DNA of 64,000 bases from Mytilus trossulus (GCF_036588685.1 NC_086386.1:74770682-74834681), one strand, 5' to 3'. Positions 11,095-24,427 are shown, counted from the stretch's first letter. Numbers and translations: made by a program. The notes: generated from the sequence alone by a model not told the origin.

Positions 11095-13696
11095 ATGGAA
11101 CAAAACAGAAACAAACTAAATTCAAGGTAAGAACAACAATAAAAAGATTGCCTATCAGTGAAACAGCTCTTAATGAAAGACAATATGACATAGATGTTAC
11201 CAACTACAGACCGTCGTATCATGGCCTTCAACAATGAACAAAACCCATATCGCACAGCAAGATATAAGAGTTCCTGAACAAACATAACGTTTTGTCTTTC
11301 TTTTTTAAACTACTTGCCCCTATGGAAAACGATAAAAAAACACGGTAGACTTTTTTGTTTTTATAGGTTTTCAAGTGGAGACTTGTCGTTCGAAGTAGTG
11401 TAAGATCATTTGAAAAAAAAAAATTAGGGGGAAGGGGGGGGGGGGTGCAAAAAGCTTATTATCACATTGGAGAATCTGACTGTATTATTGTTTGAAATAA
11501 AATAATCAGATATCATCACTCTTTATATAAATTCATGAAATAATCATAAAAAATTGTTTCGCCAATCATTAATTTTATCAAGGATTTGTATAGTCTAACT
11601 ATACAAATCCTTGATTTAATGTTCTGTTTAAAAGGCGAATATTTAGAATCAAGTCTAATTTTTTTATTCGTTATAGATATGTAATGATTTTTATATGTTT
11701 GTCGCGTGTATCTTTGTAAAGCGTTCTTACATTTGATTTTCGTTTCAGGTCCATCAATTATTGGTTGAAAATTCTTTTACTTCTATTTTTCACGGCCTCT
11801 ATATTTATACTTGGGATGCAGAATGTGAACTTTCCTTCGACCAACTTTGTTCTTTCATTTACATCAAGATCAGAATATGCCTTTTTAGTGTATACCTCCG
11901 CCTGCAAGATTCCAAAAGTGGATCCCTTTGCTCCGTCAGTCAAAAAACTATTAAAACCGGGAACAGTGTTGAGATGTGACCCGGATGTCGATATTGTTTA
12001 CCAAAAAGACAACAAACTTATCATAAACCGAACGGCCGTTAATGAATCGCGCAGGTATAAAGACTTGTCATACTGTAAATATAAGACAATATGGCGTCCA
12101 ATTGAAAAACCAACGTCTCATGACTATTTTCGGTACATAAATGAAAGCGAGGCTTTCACGTCCGATATCAAACTAAGAATCGAGGATGAATTTGTTAAAT
12201 TGAATTGTTATGAAAAAGACGACACCACTATCTATACGAATTTCTTTGCGTTTGTTCAGAGAAAAGATCAAGTTGAAAAGAGATGTAATAATATTTATCA
12301 AAAACATTCGAAAAATAGGAATGAACGCTTAAGCGTCATGCTGCTTGGGGTAGAATCTGTTTCTCAAATAAACATGATTCGTTATATGACTGAAACACGT
12401 AAATACCTTCTACAAAATATGTCTGCTATTGAACTTTTAGGATACAACAAGCTAGCCGATAACACTTTCCCAAATATCGTTCCCATGACAACAGGTAAAT
12501 ATCTAGAAGAATTACCATGGAACGAAACTGTTAAAGACGTGCCACTAGATAAACATGATTTTATGTGGAATAAATATTCACGTGAAGGTTATCGGACGTT
12601 TTATGCAGAAGATGCACCAAAGATCGCCATCTTTGATTACCACAAAGCTGGATTTGAACGTCCTGCGACGGACTACTATAATAGACATTTAAGTGTTGCC
12701 ATGGAAAAGGAATATGAACTTTGGAACACAGATAATAATTGTATCCATGCACGTCCGGAAACAGCTTTTATTTTGGATTATTTAAAACAGTTTATGACCG
12801 TATTCAAATCCAATCCGTATTTTGCATTCACTTTTATTTCCAGATTAACGCATGATCGGATGGAACGACCTGCAATGGCTGATCGTTTGTATAAAGATTT
12901 CTTTAAGAAATTAAACAAAAACAATACTTTAGATAACACAGTGCTATTCTTCTTTAGTGATCATGGAATAAGATTCGGAAAGGTTCGGGAAACCTTTATT
13001 GGAAAATTAGAGGAGCGATTACCGTTTGGGTTTTTTATATTCCCAAAATGGTTTTATGAAAAATATCCGAAATTAAAACGAAATTTAGAAATTAATTCAC
13101 GAAGACTTACAACTCCGTTTGATATTTATGCTACTTTAATGGATATTCTTCATTTCAAAAGCAACAGAAAAGAGAAAATACATAAAAGTAGATCAACAAG
13201 CTTACTGGATGAAATTCCGGAATCTCGAACGTGTAATGACGTTGACATGTTACCTCATTGGTGCTCATGCGCAGATCACGAAATGTTGTCAACTAAAGTT
13301 GAGAGTGCAGTACAATCAGCAAAACAAATGATATTAGAGCTAAATCAACAACTCAATAAAACGACTGTGTGTGAAACGTTATATTTAAATGAAATAAAAT
13401 TGGCTTCAAAACTGATATTGCCGAATAAGGTTCTGACGTTTAAAAGCAGTGATTGGGACGTTATCAATCGAACCGTAGTGTTCGGTAAACGGATAGATTC
13501 TTATGTTGACTATCAACTTATGTTAGAAACTAAACCAGGTGACGCTCTTTTTGAAGGAACTGTGCGCTACAATGAAAAGTACAAAACTTACAAATTAATG
13601 GGTGAGGTCAGCCGGATTAATATGTATGGCTCACAATCACATTGTGTAAATGACTCTCATTTAAAAAAGATTTGCTTTTGTAAAAAGCAGACTTAA
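11095..13696 (+). CDS. DUF229 family type II membrane protein, alkaline-phosphatase-like fold (2 exons, 659 aa)
   Basis: Exon 1 (11095-11126) encodes MEQNRNKLNS plus two bases of an Arg codon and ends at GTAAGA. Exon 2 (11749-13696) follows TTTCAG and restores the frame exactly, giving 659 aa ending in TAA. An acceptor just before the ATG (about 11091) implies a 5' UTR intron. The short basic N-terminus and a hydrophobic segment (aa 16-34) predict a type II signal anchor with the rest in the lumen or outside. Family motifs seen: GVESVSQ (211-217), NTFPNIVPMTTG (249-260), SDHGIRFG (414-421) and GKLEERLP (429-436). DUF229 proteins are metazoan relatives of sulfatases; the classic sulfatase C/S-x-P-x-R box is absent, so the activity is unknown. 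Several N-x-S/T sites fit a secretory route. A candidate AATAAA is at 14084-14089. It lies between HSPA12-like genes 1 and 2, apparently unrelated to them. Confidence 0.9.
11577..11615. repeat. Perfect 18-bp palindrome in the intron before the DUF229 main exon
   Basis: Arms 11577-11594 and 11598-11615 (ATCAAGGATTTGTATAGT) flank a 3-base loop. Outer imperfect matches (TTCGCC left, GGCGAA right) suggest a small foldback element spanning roughly 11560-11640, about 110 bases before the exon 2 acceptor. Confidence 0.75.
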
Positions 13697-14559
13697 CGTT
13701 GGCATAAACACATAAGACAAAAGTCATTACTTGACCTTAGAAATTCCTTAAAAGTTTTTCGTCAATGTGATTAACACAATATATCGAGCAAATCAACTGT
13801 ACCGAGTGAACTTGGTTACTTATAATGTGATCTTTTAAAATCATTGAACAAGTCAATGTTAATGTTGACCTGTATTTCACGGTTCATTTAACATGGAAAT
13901 GGTATATGCCGAGCGGGGCATGATGTCATGGAAACAGATCCTTTGTTTTGAATGATTTACATGTAATTCCTTGTTGATAAAGGAATATCAGTTTTGCTGA
14001 AACTTAATCAATATGTTATTGATCCTGTTTCATCATAACTGCTAGTAGCTATCTTGACAAGAAATCAACAAATATAATGGCACAATAAAATTGACTTATA
14101 TAAATTTAATTTGCATTGCGTGGAGGATAAAGGAAAGTTGCAGTTTTGATGCATGTACAAAGGTTATAGCTGTAAGTGGTTTCTTTACGACGTGTTCGAC
14201 TTATAGAGTGCGGAGTGTAAAAGGTTCAACATCGCTTTAGGACAATAAGTATAAAGTTGTTATGATCCGCTACATTTTAAAAGTTTAAGACCAAAATCAT
14301 CGTTGTGATAAGCGTCCCGGCCTATAGTCGTTAAAGCATATAGAAATGCTAATAATCTTAGCACAATATCAATGTACGTGTAATATTTGTCGATGTACAT
14401 TTTAAAATATTCCCCATCAATCGATCTATCTTTTAAATAGAAATAAGATAGATCGAAGAAGATAGGATATTTAACACCACTATACGAGTTACTTAATCAC
14501 CTTCATGTCTTTGATTTTTATTTTGTTAAAGTCATATTTCTCTATTCGTTGTGTGTTGT

Positions 14560-14760
14560 GGATTCATTTGTATTCGTGGGTATCAATTTTCGTGGATTGC
14601 TGAAAACTTGCATATTCGTGGACATTTGATTTCGTGGTTTTGCCATTCTCTGTATACAAGGTATATTGAACATACGATATTCGTTGAATATTTGAATTCG
14701 TGGTTCACCTGTACCCACGAAACCCACGAAAATTGGTATCCAACGCATAATAATGAATCC
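14560..14760. mobile_element. 201-bp MITE with TTCGTGG-rich inverted termini
   Basis: The left terminus GGATTCATTTGTATTCGTGG is mirrored on the right by ...AACGCATAATAATGAATCC. Internal arms ATTCGTGGGTATCAATTTTC and its inverted match CGAAAATTGGTATCC pair over about 35 bases with mismatches. Open frames on both strands here are by-products of the palindrome. Confidence 0.8.
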
Positions 14761-15098
14761 TCAGTATTTTGTCCATTAGTCTATGTTCGTTGTTAATTTA
14801 AAGTGTATACCTGATGAAAAGACTAGACAAAGACAGATTAACAGAATATAATAGTATTTAGGTTAAAAAGAAAAAACACTGCTGATTGCCAGGTCTAGTA
14901 ATTTCAAGATATAATACTTTGAACCTTACATCTCTAAACACTACAGAGGAGTCAGACGCTGATGGTAGGTGTGGCCTATCTTCTTGTAGTAGCATTTAAA
15001 TTGGTTGTTCCTGTTTTATTTATCATGGAAAACAATCGGTCTAATTAAGCTGATTTTTGTTCAACAATGAAACATCAGCCAATTAATAAGACTTCTAG

Positions 15099-15590
15099 TA
15101 AAGAAAGAGGCAAATGATACCAAAAGGGTATTCAAATTCACAAGTCGAAAAAAAAATAGCAATGGCTTGGTAAAAACCTAAAGACGTCGAAAAGACAAAC
15201 AACAGTTCATAAAGCCTGACATTGAAAATAAAAAAAACTTACCAAACCACCAGGGATGATCTCAGATGCTTCAGACAGGTTATCATATCCTGCTATACAT
15301 GTCACACTCGTAAAGGCAAGATTAACATATAAGCGCTGTTTCATTGTAATTTGTCAAGGGCGGAGAAATTTAAAGCTCCATATCTTTACTCTTCTTTTTT
15401 TAAGACTTAACATATCATTTTAGATACTAACAGTTACTGTAGGGTCTAATTCACGCCTATATTTGCCTATTTAAGCGGGAAACGGGTTGTGGCGGTTTTC
15501 TGCTCTTTGTTCGGCGTTTTTTTTTGGTGGGGGTCTCTTTGACACATTCCTCATGTCCATTCCCAAATCACTTTCCGGCGTTTAATACCG
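15099..15590. repeat. Diverged Penelope-like 3' tail piece and TTTGGTCGG-type repeat
   Basis: 15099-15320 follows the same order of blocks as the tails of the reverse-transcriptase relics (ATACCAAAAGGG, AATGGCTTGGTAAAAACC, GGGATGATCTCAGATGCT) but is strongly decayed. 15480-15590 belongs to the repeat with CTGCTCTTTGTTCGGCG. Between 13.7 and 16.5 kb nothing else can be supported as a gene; a short R1 piece lies at 16070-16130. Confidence 0.5.
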
Positions 15591-16494
15591 TAGGATTTTT
15601 GTTTAAATACACCACTGACTAGGATTGGTCTGAATTAGTTTAATTAGTTTAAATTTCTTGTGCATTTGCATAAACGGTATATGACATCCTCCACTGAAGC
15701 TTGGTTGGACTACAGGTCACGTGTACTCGTTTACATCACACGCAGACTGATCGTCATTGGTATGTATGTAATACTTGCCAATGAACATAATTTGCGATCA
15801 ATCATTCTAACTAAATCGATTCAATCATTGTCATTGTCAACTATTGTAATGTTCTGGCTGTTTTATCCTTCTTCTTGTATACCGAGTAAAGCCAGGGAGT
15901 CACTTCAATATTTCTCTGAAATGTGTCTTATTTTAAAAAAAAATAAAATTAAAATTAAAGTCTATACATTCCGTGCCTCCGAATCACTTTTTATTATATT
16001 TTATCTTTATCAGTAACTCCTACATTTGAGAGCCAATGATTTATAAAACGAGTGTTGATTTTTATATAAAAGAAGATGTGGTATGATTGCCAATGAGATC
16101 GCTCTCCACAAGAGACGTATATTCCTTGTTTCTTTTTTATTCGTCTGAATTAATTGTTTGATACCATATTTGCGTGAGCATACAAGAGAATTGGTCCTAT
16201 TTCTGTGAATATTTATTTTTGTCATGAAAGCCATCACGATATGCATATATTTTCTAAGCCTTTGTCGATCCGCATTTGACAGTACGGTACAAACTTTTCT
16301 ACCGTGTTGAGACCCTTATTTTGACTTCGAGATGAAGAATAATAATACAACTTGAAAGGTTGTGCTTTTGTTTTAGGTTACATCAAGTGCGTGTGTTAAA
16401 TTTGTATACAATATCCCTTCTTTTTCTCCCTGTTACATGTAACGCGATAATGATTTCATCTTACACAGAAGTGGACTTATAATACGTAAAACAT

Positions 16495-16500
16495 TTTATT
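16495..16500 (-). other. Candidate polyadenylation signal (AATAAA) of HSPA12-like gene 2
   Basis: TTTATT on the plus strand gives AATAAA on the coding strand, 112 bases downstream of the gene 2 stop codon. Confidence 0.5.
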
Positions 16501-16612
16501 GATTGCCATTTTAAAAACATTTTTATGTAATATAAAACATGAAATGACATTATTTGATCACATTTTCCGCAAATCAGACAATAAAACAATTATTGTTCAC
16601 AACACGTAATGT

Positions 16613-19600
16613 TTAAAGAAGATCAAACTGGACCTCTGATATTCGTCCTGTGCGCAGATCTCTTGCCCTGCAAAGAATTTCTGTGTCACCGAATATAAGC
16701 GTTTCTTCTATCTCTAGCGTCTGTCCTGCGGAATGGGGCGGTAACTGGATGGTGAGAATCCCAAGTCGTTGACAACTAGGATCCGTTATGTATCGAGGGT
16801 TTTCATCCGTTGATGTGTAAACGGTACATTCCAGTGTAGTTTCGTCTGGTTTGAGAGCCTGGAATATTTGTGATACTTCATGGCCGGGCGTTATTCTATC
16901 TCCCTTCGTCATATACTTGAAGAAAACATCTTTGCACCTCACTTGGCCATTTATAGTGACTTTTTTCGTTTCCGGGTGCATATCCGGGTCCCAATCCGGC
17001 CAACTTTGAATACCATATGTAACTCTCGATATACGTTGGCTTACAACTCTAGGCTGGTGTCCGAATAAGACGGCTCCTTTCAGAACGGCAAGGCCTGCTT
17101 CTTCAGGAATAATCAATTTTCTTGGAGCACCAATCTTTGATCTTACAGCGTCTTGTAGTAGCTCACATTCAGAAAATCCTCCGACCATCAAGATGGTTTT
17201 TAGGTCCTCTAGTTTTTCATTATTTAGTAATTTTCCAACTAGTTTAATTATCTCATCAATCGTGTTTTTGAAAAGGCCACGGAAGGCATCAGGTGTTATA
17301 TGAAGTTTTTGCTTGGCATAATTCACATTTTCCTTGTGGCGGGATTTTTCAACTGCCAGTTCAAATTTTGTATGTTGCTTTTTAACCAAATCCGTTAATG
17401 AAACTGGTAGTGTTATTACAATCTTGCTTGTAACACTGTTCCGAATGGAACGTTTCTTTGTTTCAAATTCGCGAAACAAATCAATATAATCTTCCAGCTC
17501 AGTCGATTTTAAATCTTGCATTACTTTTGTGCCACATATTTCACACAGAAATTTGTGAAATGCCTCATCGATGGATTTCCCTCCCCATGGACCGCCACTA
17601 GGGGACACCACTTCTTGTATAGTACCATCCGGTTTTCTCTGGTGAACAGTAATGTCTGCAGTACCACCTTGAAAATATGCAAAATGTGTCTGTCAATATT
17701 CTAAAAATACCAATATAATTATCATAGATGTGCATTCAAAATTAACAATAACAGTAGCCTTCTAATGATTTGTTTTGCCTTGAGTAACTTTTCTTACATT
17801 TAATACATGAATTTTATAAGGAATTGATGTTAATCTGTATAAACAGTATTCTACAATAAAGTAACACAACATGGAAAACAGTGCTTTCAAAACAAAACAA
17901 AAACAAACAGTGATTTCAAAACAAAACAAAAACAAACAATACAAACAAACAAAATAAATAAATAAATGAAAAAGTTGCCGATTCTAGGCATCTTGAATTT
18001 ATAATAAAAAATACCTCCAAGATCAATGACCATGTATTTCATCCCAGATTTCACAGTTTCATCAAATTCATTTCCAGAACGATCTGTCTTTAATTTCTGA
18101 CAAAATATGGAAGCTGCTTCAGGTTCAAGAGCTATTGCGAGTTTTTCTTTCTTGATGCCTGCCTAAAAAGTAAAAAAAAATCGTTGCTTAAACATTCTTT
18201 TGTATATATCAGCAATCTGGCAATACCATACACATTTATTTTGAAAATTGACCAATAGGTGCATCATCTACACTGGTATTTTGGTAAATAGATCACAAAA
18301 GGCATGTTTTTTGGTCTTAAAAACTTAATATAATTATGATAAGGAGATATGGTATGCAAATGAAACAACTGTCCACGACTCAGAGACACCGACAGACACA
18401 GATGTGTTTACTATAATAGGTCTAGGTCACCATACGGCCTTCGATAATGATCAAAATGTTTACCCATATAGCCAGCTCAGACAAACGGACTCAAGGAAAT
18501 GTAAATAACTTCAAACGAAAAAAACACAATTATATGAAGACGTTAAAAAACGTAGATTCTAAAATCTCGTTTGCATCAGTTCTGCTGCTTTTGTCAAAAT
18601 TACAAGGGGCCTCAGTGGCAAAGTAGATTATCATCAGCAAGCAAACTTTGTCAACAATGAGAATGTTGGTTCAAGTCGCGCTCTAGCATTCGACAACAAT
18701 CTTAATAGAAGAGGATTACCAGTTTGTCTATCCAAGGTCAGTTGTTCTCTTCGGGCAATAAAAACTGGCCACCACAATATAGCTTAGATAACTGAAAGTG
18801 GTGTTAAACACCCACACTCAATCAATCAATCAATAAAGATGAGTATTATGCAAACACAAAACAAAACAAAACAAGACTTAGTACTCTTAAGAATCGTTTT
18901 GCTCAGACCAAAGCAAAATTAACACTTTTCATTTTCATATCATATGACAGTTGACAGTTAGTAAAACTTTTTTTGTACGTTCTCCTTACAGTATTTAAAG
19001 ACAGGTAGTTGAATGCCTCCACCTATAAGTAATTTATGACGAGTCTTATGAAATTGAACCTGGTACCTATGTTACAGTAAGAAGAAGATGTTGTATTACT
19101 GCCAATGAGACAACTCTCCACAACAGACTAAATGACTCGGAAATTAACATCTATAATAGGTCACCACAAGACTCTAATTGAGGGGTTAAACATCCAATTA
19201 GTTATATTGCATCTTAAATATCTTACTGCTTCAGCTGCCTCTCTCATAAACTGTTTCGATGGATCGTCCCAAATGGCGGGAACTGTTATAACAAAGTATA
19301 AATCGTCATCTTCCAAGGCATTTCTCAGACGTTCCTGTATTTTCTTCAATAGGTGATTCTTTAAGTATTCTATGGCAAGGCTAAACACTTTAAGGGCCTG
19401 CATTGGTTTGTCTGCCACGTCATTGATCTCTGTTGTTCTGGTAACTCTCTGGAAAATATCAAATTTAAGTGATACCAAATTTTGAAATAAAAAATAAGGC
19501 CATTCGAAAAAAGGGACATGAAAGATACAAAATGGACATTCAAACTCATATAAGTCGAAAATAAGCTGACAACGCCATTACAAAATAAAGATCAACAATC

Positions 19601-21722
19601 AACCAACAGTCTTCTGGTATTACTATTTAGGAGATCTTGTATCTGAAATGAACTTATATTATATCTTTTGAAAACGAAAGAGTCATTAGAATGGAGACGT
19701 TATTTGGGAATTTGTTGTATAAAGTAAAATGAAAAAAAAACCTGAACTGCAAGAAAAATTCAAAACGGAAAGTCTCTTATTAAATGGCAAAATTGTAGAT
19801 TTTTATCAAATTTCGGTCAACTGCTATAAAAGAGGGACGAAAGATACCAAAGGGACAGTCAAACTCATAAATCTAAATCGAACTGACAACGCCATGGCTA
19901 AAAATGAAAAAGACAAAAAGACAAACAATTATTGTACACATGCCACAACATAGAAAACTAAAGAATAAACAACACGAACCCCACCAAAAACTTGGGCGAT
20001 ATCAGGTGCTCCGGAAGGGTAAGCAGATATTGTTCCTCATGTGGCACCCGTCGTGTTGCTTATGTGATAACAAATCCGGTTAATAGTGTAATTCTGTAGG
20101 TCATATTCATGAAAGGGAAGGGGATTGTAGTTACGACGTAAGGAACATATCCGATATCATTTTTGAAACGGTTATTCCATAACGGTCAACCAACTCGTGA
20201 TGGCGTCCGTTAAATTTACGAAGGTATGATTTCAACTTCACCATTTGGAACTCTTGGTTTAATAGCTTCCTAGTGAGCAGCAATCCTCTATCCAGAAAAT
20301 CATGATAGGAAATGCAAGCACGGGAATATCGTATCAATTGGGAGATATATACCCCGTATGTAGGTGCTGCTGGAATGTTGCTACTTAGAAATGGAAAGTT
20401 CACAATTGGAAAGCTGAAATCATCTCTTTTGTTGTTAAGTTTTGTTTTCAATCGACCCTCATTAGTCAATGTTATGTAAGTCAAGATATGAAGCCGACTT
20501 AACTGTATCTGTAGTATCCTTTATCTCTTGTTCAATGGCATAGATGCGTGACACATTTAGTGAAAGAACGGAAAGTAGAGTTAAAGGATATTGCTAACTT
20601 CTTATCTTTCTTACTAAGAAGTTCCTGCATGAAGTCAGCTCATAATAATAAAGAAATAAGCCAGCAAGTAGAGGGGCACAGTTTGTTCCCATTGGAATGC
20701 CGACAGTCTGTTTAAAAACACGTCCTCCGAACGTAACAAATATGTTGTCAATCAAGAAATCAAGCATCTTGACAATATCAGTTTCAGAGAATTTTTTGTT
20801 TAAATCAGAGTAGTCCTTTACAAAGAAGGATTTATTCCTCCCTAAGACAAGATACTTGTATCTACGTTGGCCATTCTTTTTTATGAAGCAAAGCAATACC
20901 AACTCTTTCAATCTTTCTTTTAGTTTGGAATGTGGAATACTTGTGTAAAGAGTAGAAAAGTCAAATGTTTTAATACTGTTACAAGATGAAAGAGAGTTAG
21001 ATTGTATGTACTCTAAAAGATCTTTGGAATTTTTAAGTATAAGATTGTCAGAATATAGAGTCTTTAGTTATATATTGTACATACATTATTCTGTTATTAG
21101 CACCTATATGTTTTGTTTTTCGTGTCGTGTGGTTGCTTGTTCATATATATTTAGACGTGAACCACATGTCTCCTTTGTCATTTCCTAACTAGGTAAATGT
21201 TCATAATACATGATTTTTTTATGTTCTTCAAGAAGGAGTGGATGGTCCCCATTGGATAAGACTAAAACGCATCGGTCGTCCTCGAGAAAAAAGAGACGAA
21301 AGACCAAATAACGAAATTGAAGAGTATTTTAAAATAAATATACCAAAAGGTTATAGGAAACTCGGAGCGGATATGATCATTGATGCCTATGATAAAATAA
21401 AACTCTAAAAATAAATACAAACCTTATTATGCAGCAACATTTTGAACTGATGGAAGTAATAATAATCATCTTGTTCTTCACTCGACAGCAATTCTGAAAA
21501 CTGATTTTCTGCTTCGTACCCAAAAGCAACCAATTCTTTATCTGAATTTAATAAAACTGCTGTTGGTGCTTTAAGCGACAGCAGTTTACTCCCCTGCCAT
21601 GAACTGGTACTGTATTTTGGTGGGTCATTAGCAAAGTCCTGTTTCGAAGCGAATGCATAACCGGAATATGTTGTTCCAAAATCAATCGCTACAACAAATA
21701 TACTGTTTCCAAGATGAGTCAT
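16613..21722 (-). CDS. HSPA12: HSPA12-like atypical HSP70, gene 2 (4 coding exons, 574 aa)
   Basis: On the minus strand the exons are 21423-21722, 19227-19448, 18015-18162 and 16613-17667. Intron phases are 0, 0 and 1, exactly as in gene 1, and exon 2 is 222 bases in both. The total is 575 codons ending in TAA. An in-frame TGA directly after a candidate acceptor upstream fixes the ATG at 21722. Seen: DFGTT (aa 14-18), ITVPAIW (exon 2), LEPEAA (exon 3), DLGGGTAD (221-228), SGGPWGG and VGGFSE (385-390). This is the order of an intact HSPA12-type ATPase domain, without an EEVD or KDEL tail (ends FDLL). It is closest to gene 3: both share GGTADITVH, PETKKV and the SWP.WD segment. It is transcribed away from gene 3 and towards the DUF229 gene. 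Intron 1 contains a Penelope-like relic in the same orientation and intron 2 contains a SINE and R1 pieces. The cellular role is inferred from family only. Confidence 0.93.
18340..18560 (+). repeat. R1 dispersed repeat copy in intron 2 of HSPA12-like gene 2
   Basis: It begins AAGGAGATATGGTATGCAAA and keeps GGTCACCATACGGCCTTCG. A second shorter R1 piece lies at 19080-19195 (GAAGATGTTGTATTACTGCC). Both are antisense to the gene. Confidence 0.7.
18600..18835 (+). mobile_element. tRNA-derived SINE
   Basis: A pol III box A (TGGCAAAGTAG) is followed by a box B (GGTTCAAGTCG) about 60 bases later. The body runs to GTTAAACACCCACACTCAAT and ends in a short tandem (ATCA)n tail. The tRNA-like head is too degenerate to be a functional tRNA. 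It is antisense within intron 2 of HSPA12-like gene 2. Confidence 0.7.
19826..21050 (-). mobile_element. Penelope-like reverse transcriptase relic in intron 1 of HSPA12-like gene 2
   Basis: Read on the minus strand from 21050, the frame gives motif A FDFSTLYTSIP, then KELVLLCFIKKNG, RVFKQTVGIPMGTNCAPLLA (RT motif B region), and after a break LLLTRKLLNQEFQMVKLK. The 3' tail ends near 19826 with the GGGACGAAAGATACC block common to all copies. The YxDD box expected near 20555 is deleted and the frame shifts, so the copy is dead. The IPMGTNCAPL signature, and assignment to Penelope-like (Naiad or Neptune type) elements, is my family judgement; another RT clade is possible. A tail-like fragment also lies at 19490-19560. 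Confidence 0.75.
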
Positions 21723-23187
21723 TTTTCTTTTTTTATGTGTATCTGTTAAACATCACCTAAAATATACAATTACATAATTATTTTAAAAGGGAATACACTA
21801 TATACCTGTAACTATTTTCTAGGATGTGTTTTATTTAAGATTCATTTGAATGTTGACACAAATGTTTAGTACACCATAGCATACCGTTCTTTGTTCTGAT
21901 ATCGTTCGCTGAACTTCCAATTAAGAAACAATTCCAACTTTCAGATATGCATGGCGAGTTAAACCTTTTTCTTGGTGTTACATTATAACATAAGAATAAG
22001 CTGTAAAAACTCAGTTCCATGTGTCTCAACTCAATAGATAGGGAAGCAAAAACAAACAAAACAACATAAAAAAAAAACCAAAAAAAAACAGTAGACACAA
22101 TGCACACTGTCAGATATATATTTAATAAGATACTATTTACAGTTACTGAAAGAAGTTATTTTACATACGTTTATACATTTTTATGTACATTAATTGTAAA
22201 TTTGAAATCCCCATCGATATTTTTTACTCAATACTGCATGATCGAGACCCAATGATCCGGTGCACAACTTTCGTTTTTCTAAGCAAACATTTCAATCAAA
22301 ATAATAAACTTATGCTGAAAAATAAACTTGAAATTTATTGAAAAATACCTTGCTTTGTTGACGAAATTATGTCTTTGACGTCTAAATGATAGAATGATTT
22401 TCACCTGTCGCCATGTTCGTCGAAAAAGCATCGAGGAAGTAAAATTGAAATGTTCATAATAGATATTATGTTTACTTTGAAGGTCGTAAAACTTAAGTAA
22501 TTAAAATAATATAAATATGTGTACATGCAATATAATTATGTATTGAGTGTATCTTTCCCGGCAACTTTAGTCTTGTGAGGATATATTTGCCCGATAATAT
22601 TTGTTTAGGAAGTAGGACATCTATTTTTAATACGGTTTCAACACTTCAAAAAAAGGAACTTGTTTGGAAATTGCATTCTTTAATGAAAATATAATGCAAA
22701 TATAGAATATGCATTTGAATCGCTTATGATGCTCCTCGCTTTAAAGGCATCAATTTGCAGAGTTGCATGTGCACTCTACCCCCCCCCCCCCCCTTTTTTT
22801 CAAAAGCAATTAATTATTATATTTCAATGCGAGTCTACGTGTAAATAAAAGATGAGTAATTATATTGTTAACACAATATAAGGGTCAGGCAAAACCGCCC
22901 CTTTGCTTGTCACTGTTATCAAGAAAAGATTTATTTATTTCATTTTTGCGACATATCTAGTATATATTAATCTATACATGAATATACATGTTCATTTTAT
23001 AACCATTCGGAACCTTCAGCTTTTACTTATTAAAACGATGATAAAACCCTAAACCTTTCTTGTCATTTAAATATAATAGATATTTATTTTTACTTGACCT
23101 GACAATCGATTGATCAAATACTATAGTGACGTCGCATTTTTATCATTGTTTGTATATATCATGCGAAGGCTAGTATGGTGCGCATAC

Positions 23188-23418
23188 GTAAGGGACGACA
23201 TCAAAAGAACGATGTAGGATAAAAAAAAACTTAAATCAAATAGTTTGGGGGTGGGGGGTCAACATTGCTGCAAGTTTTGTTAATCTAAAATCGATTTTAC
23301 ATATATCCCTATTGGTCAATCAATTTTCCCCGAATTAAGTTAAGAGGAGGGGGGTCAGTTAAAAAACTAGGTGAATTAAATTTTTTATCCTTCATTGAAC
23401 TTTTGATGTCGTCCCTAA
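23188..23418. mobile_element. 231-bp MITE with TTAGGGACGACATC-type inverted termini
   Basis: The left end TAAGGGACGACATCAAAAG, followed by GTAGGATAAAAAA, is mirrored on the right by TTATCCTTCATTGAAC and CTTTTGATGTCGTCCCTAA. It lies between the divergent HSPA12-like genes 2 and 3. The rest of 21723-24420 is AT-rich with a C14 tract at about 22778 and no supported gene. Confidence 0.8.
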
Positions 23419-24427
23419 GCAGGATATTTTAGTTTATAAATATTTCAATAATTCGCTATTACTATTTTTAGAAATCATTATCAAAAATATAAAATTCATT
23501 ATGACGAACGAAATCTGCCAAAACGAAATTGTAATACACTCAGTATTATCCAATTATAAGTTGATAACTAAACAAAATTAATTCTCAATACATGTGCAAT
23601 GTATGCACTAAACATGCTGAAAGAAATCTTCTTAATTCGTGTAACTTCTTAATCAATATTTATTTTTATTTTATGCAAATTGAAAACTGCAATAAAATAT
23701 CTTGCTCATAAACTTCTAGATATATATTTTTTAACATAAAAAATTATACAAAAACTTGATTTTTCATTTGAGGAGTTACCAATGGCAACACTCGTGACGT
23801 TTATTTGTTTATTTCAAGTGTTGTAACAAAATTCTTGATCGGTATCATATTTTGAATAAATTATCATGGATGACAAAATATTTGAATACCAAAAACACGT
23901 ACATATGATATGGGATAATGCAAATAGATATACTCAAAGGTATTTGTTTCATAACTTTTTTTTAATGGATGGAATAAATTCAGCATCCTCCCTCATTCTT
24001 GAATAGAGACTATTTCACATTATTAATATTGTCTTTAGTAATAATTATATATTTTTTTATAAAATAAATTATACGATCAAAATTTAATTTGTGGTAGTTA
24101 AAAAACCCAATATTTTCTTGGCCTAAAATTTATCTTAACGGCCTTTCTCCTGTATTGAATACTGACATCATATTTTAATTTGCTGTCATTGTGACTATCC
24201 ACTTCACAAACACTGCGTTCAAAACTTACATGGAAATGTTATTGTCTGAATACAGAATAACGTCACTATGTTGTTTAAAATTTACCACTTTGGTCTAAGC
24301 TAGATTAAAACAGGTTTCTACTGTCTTTTTTTAAACTAGCTTTGTACTGTATGTACTGTATGTGACGAACAAGTTTTCTCATTTTAAAGTCTGCTGTTGA
24401 ATTATTTCTTTCTCTACCATATTTAAG

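Noticed and set aside
15660-16016. 118-codon plus-strand open frame
   Set aside because: No recognisable domain, no splice or codon support, and AT-rich low-complexity C-terminus.
22560-24420. Search for heat-shock elements between the divergent HSPA12-like genes 2 and 3
   Set aside because: No run of three well-spaced nGAAn units was seen by eye; scattered GAA/TTC pairs are expected by chance in AT-rich DNA.
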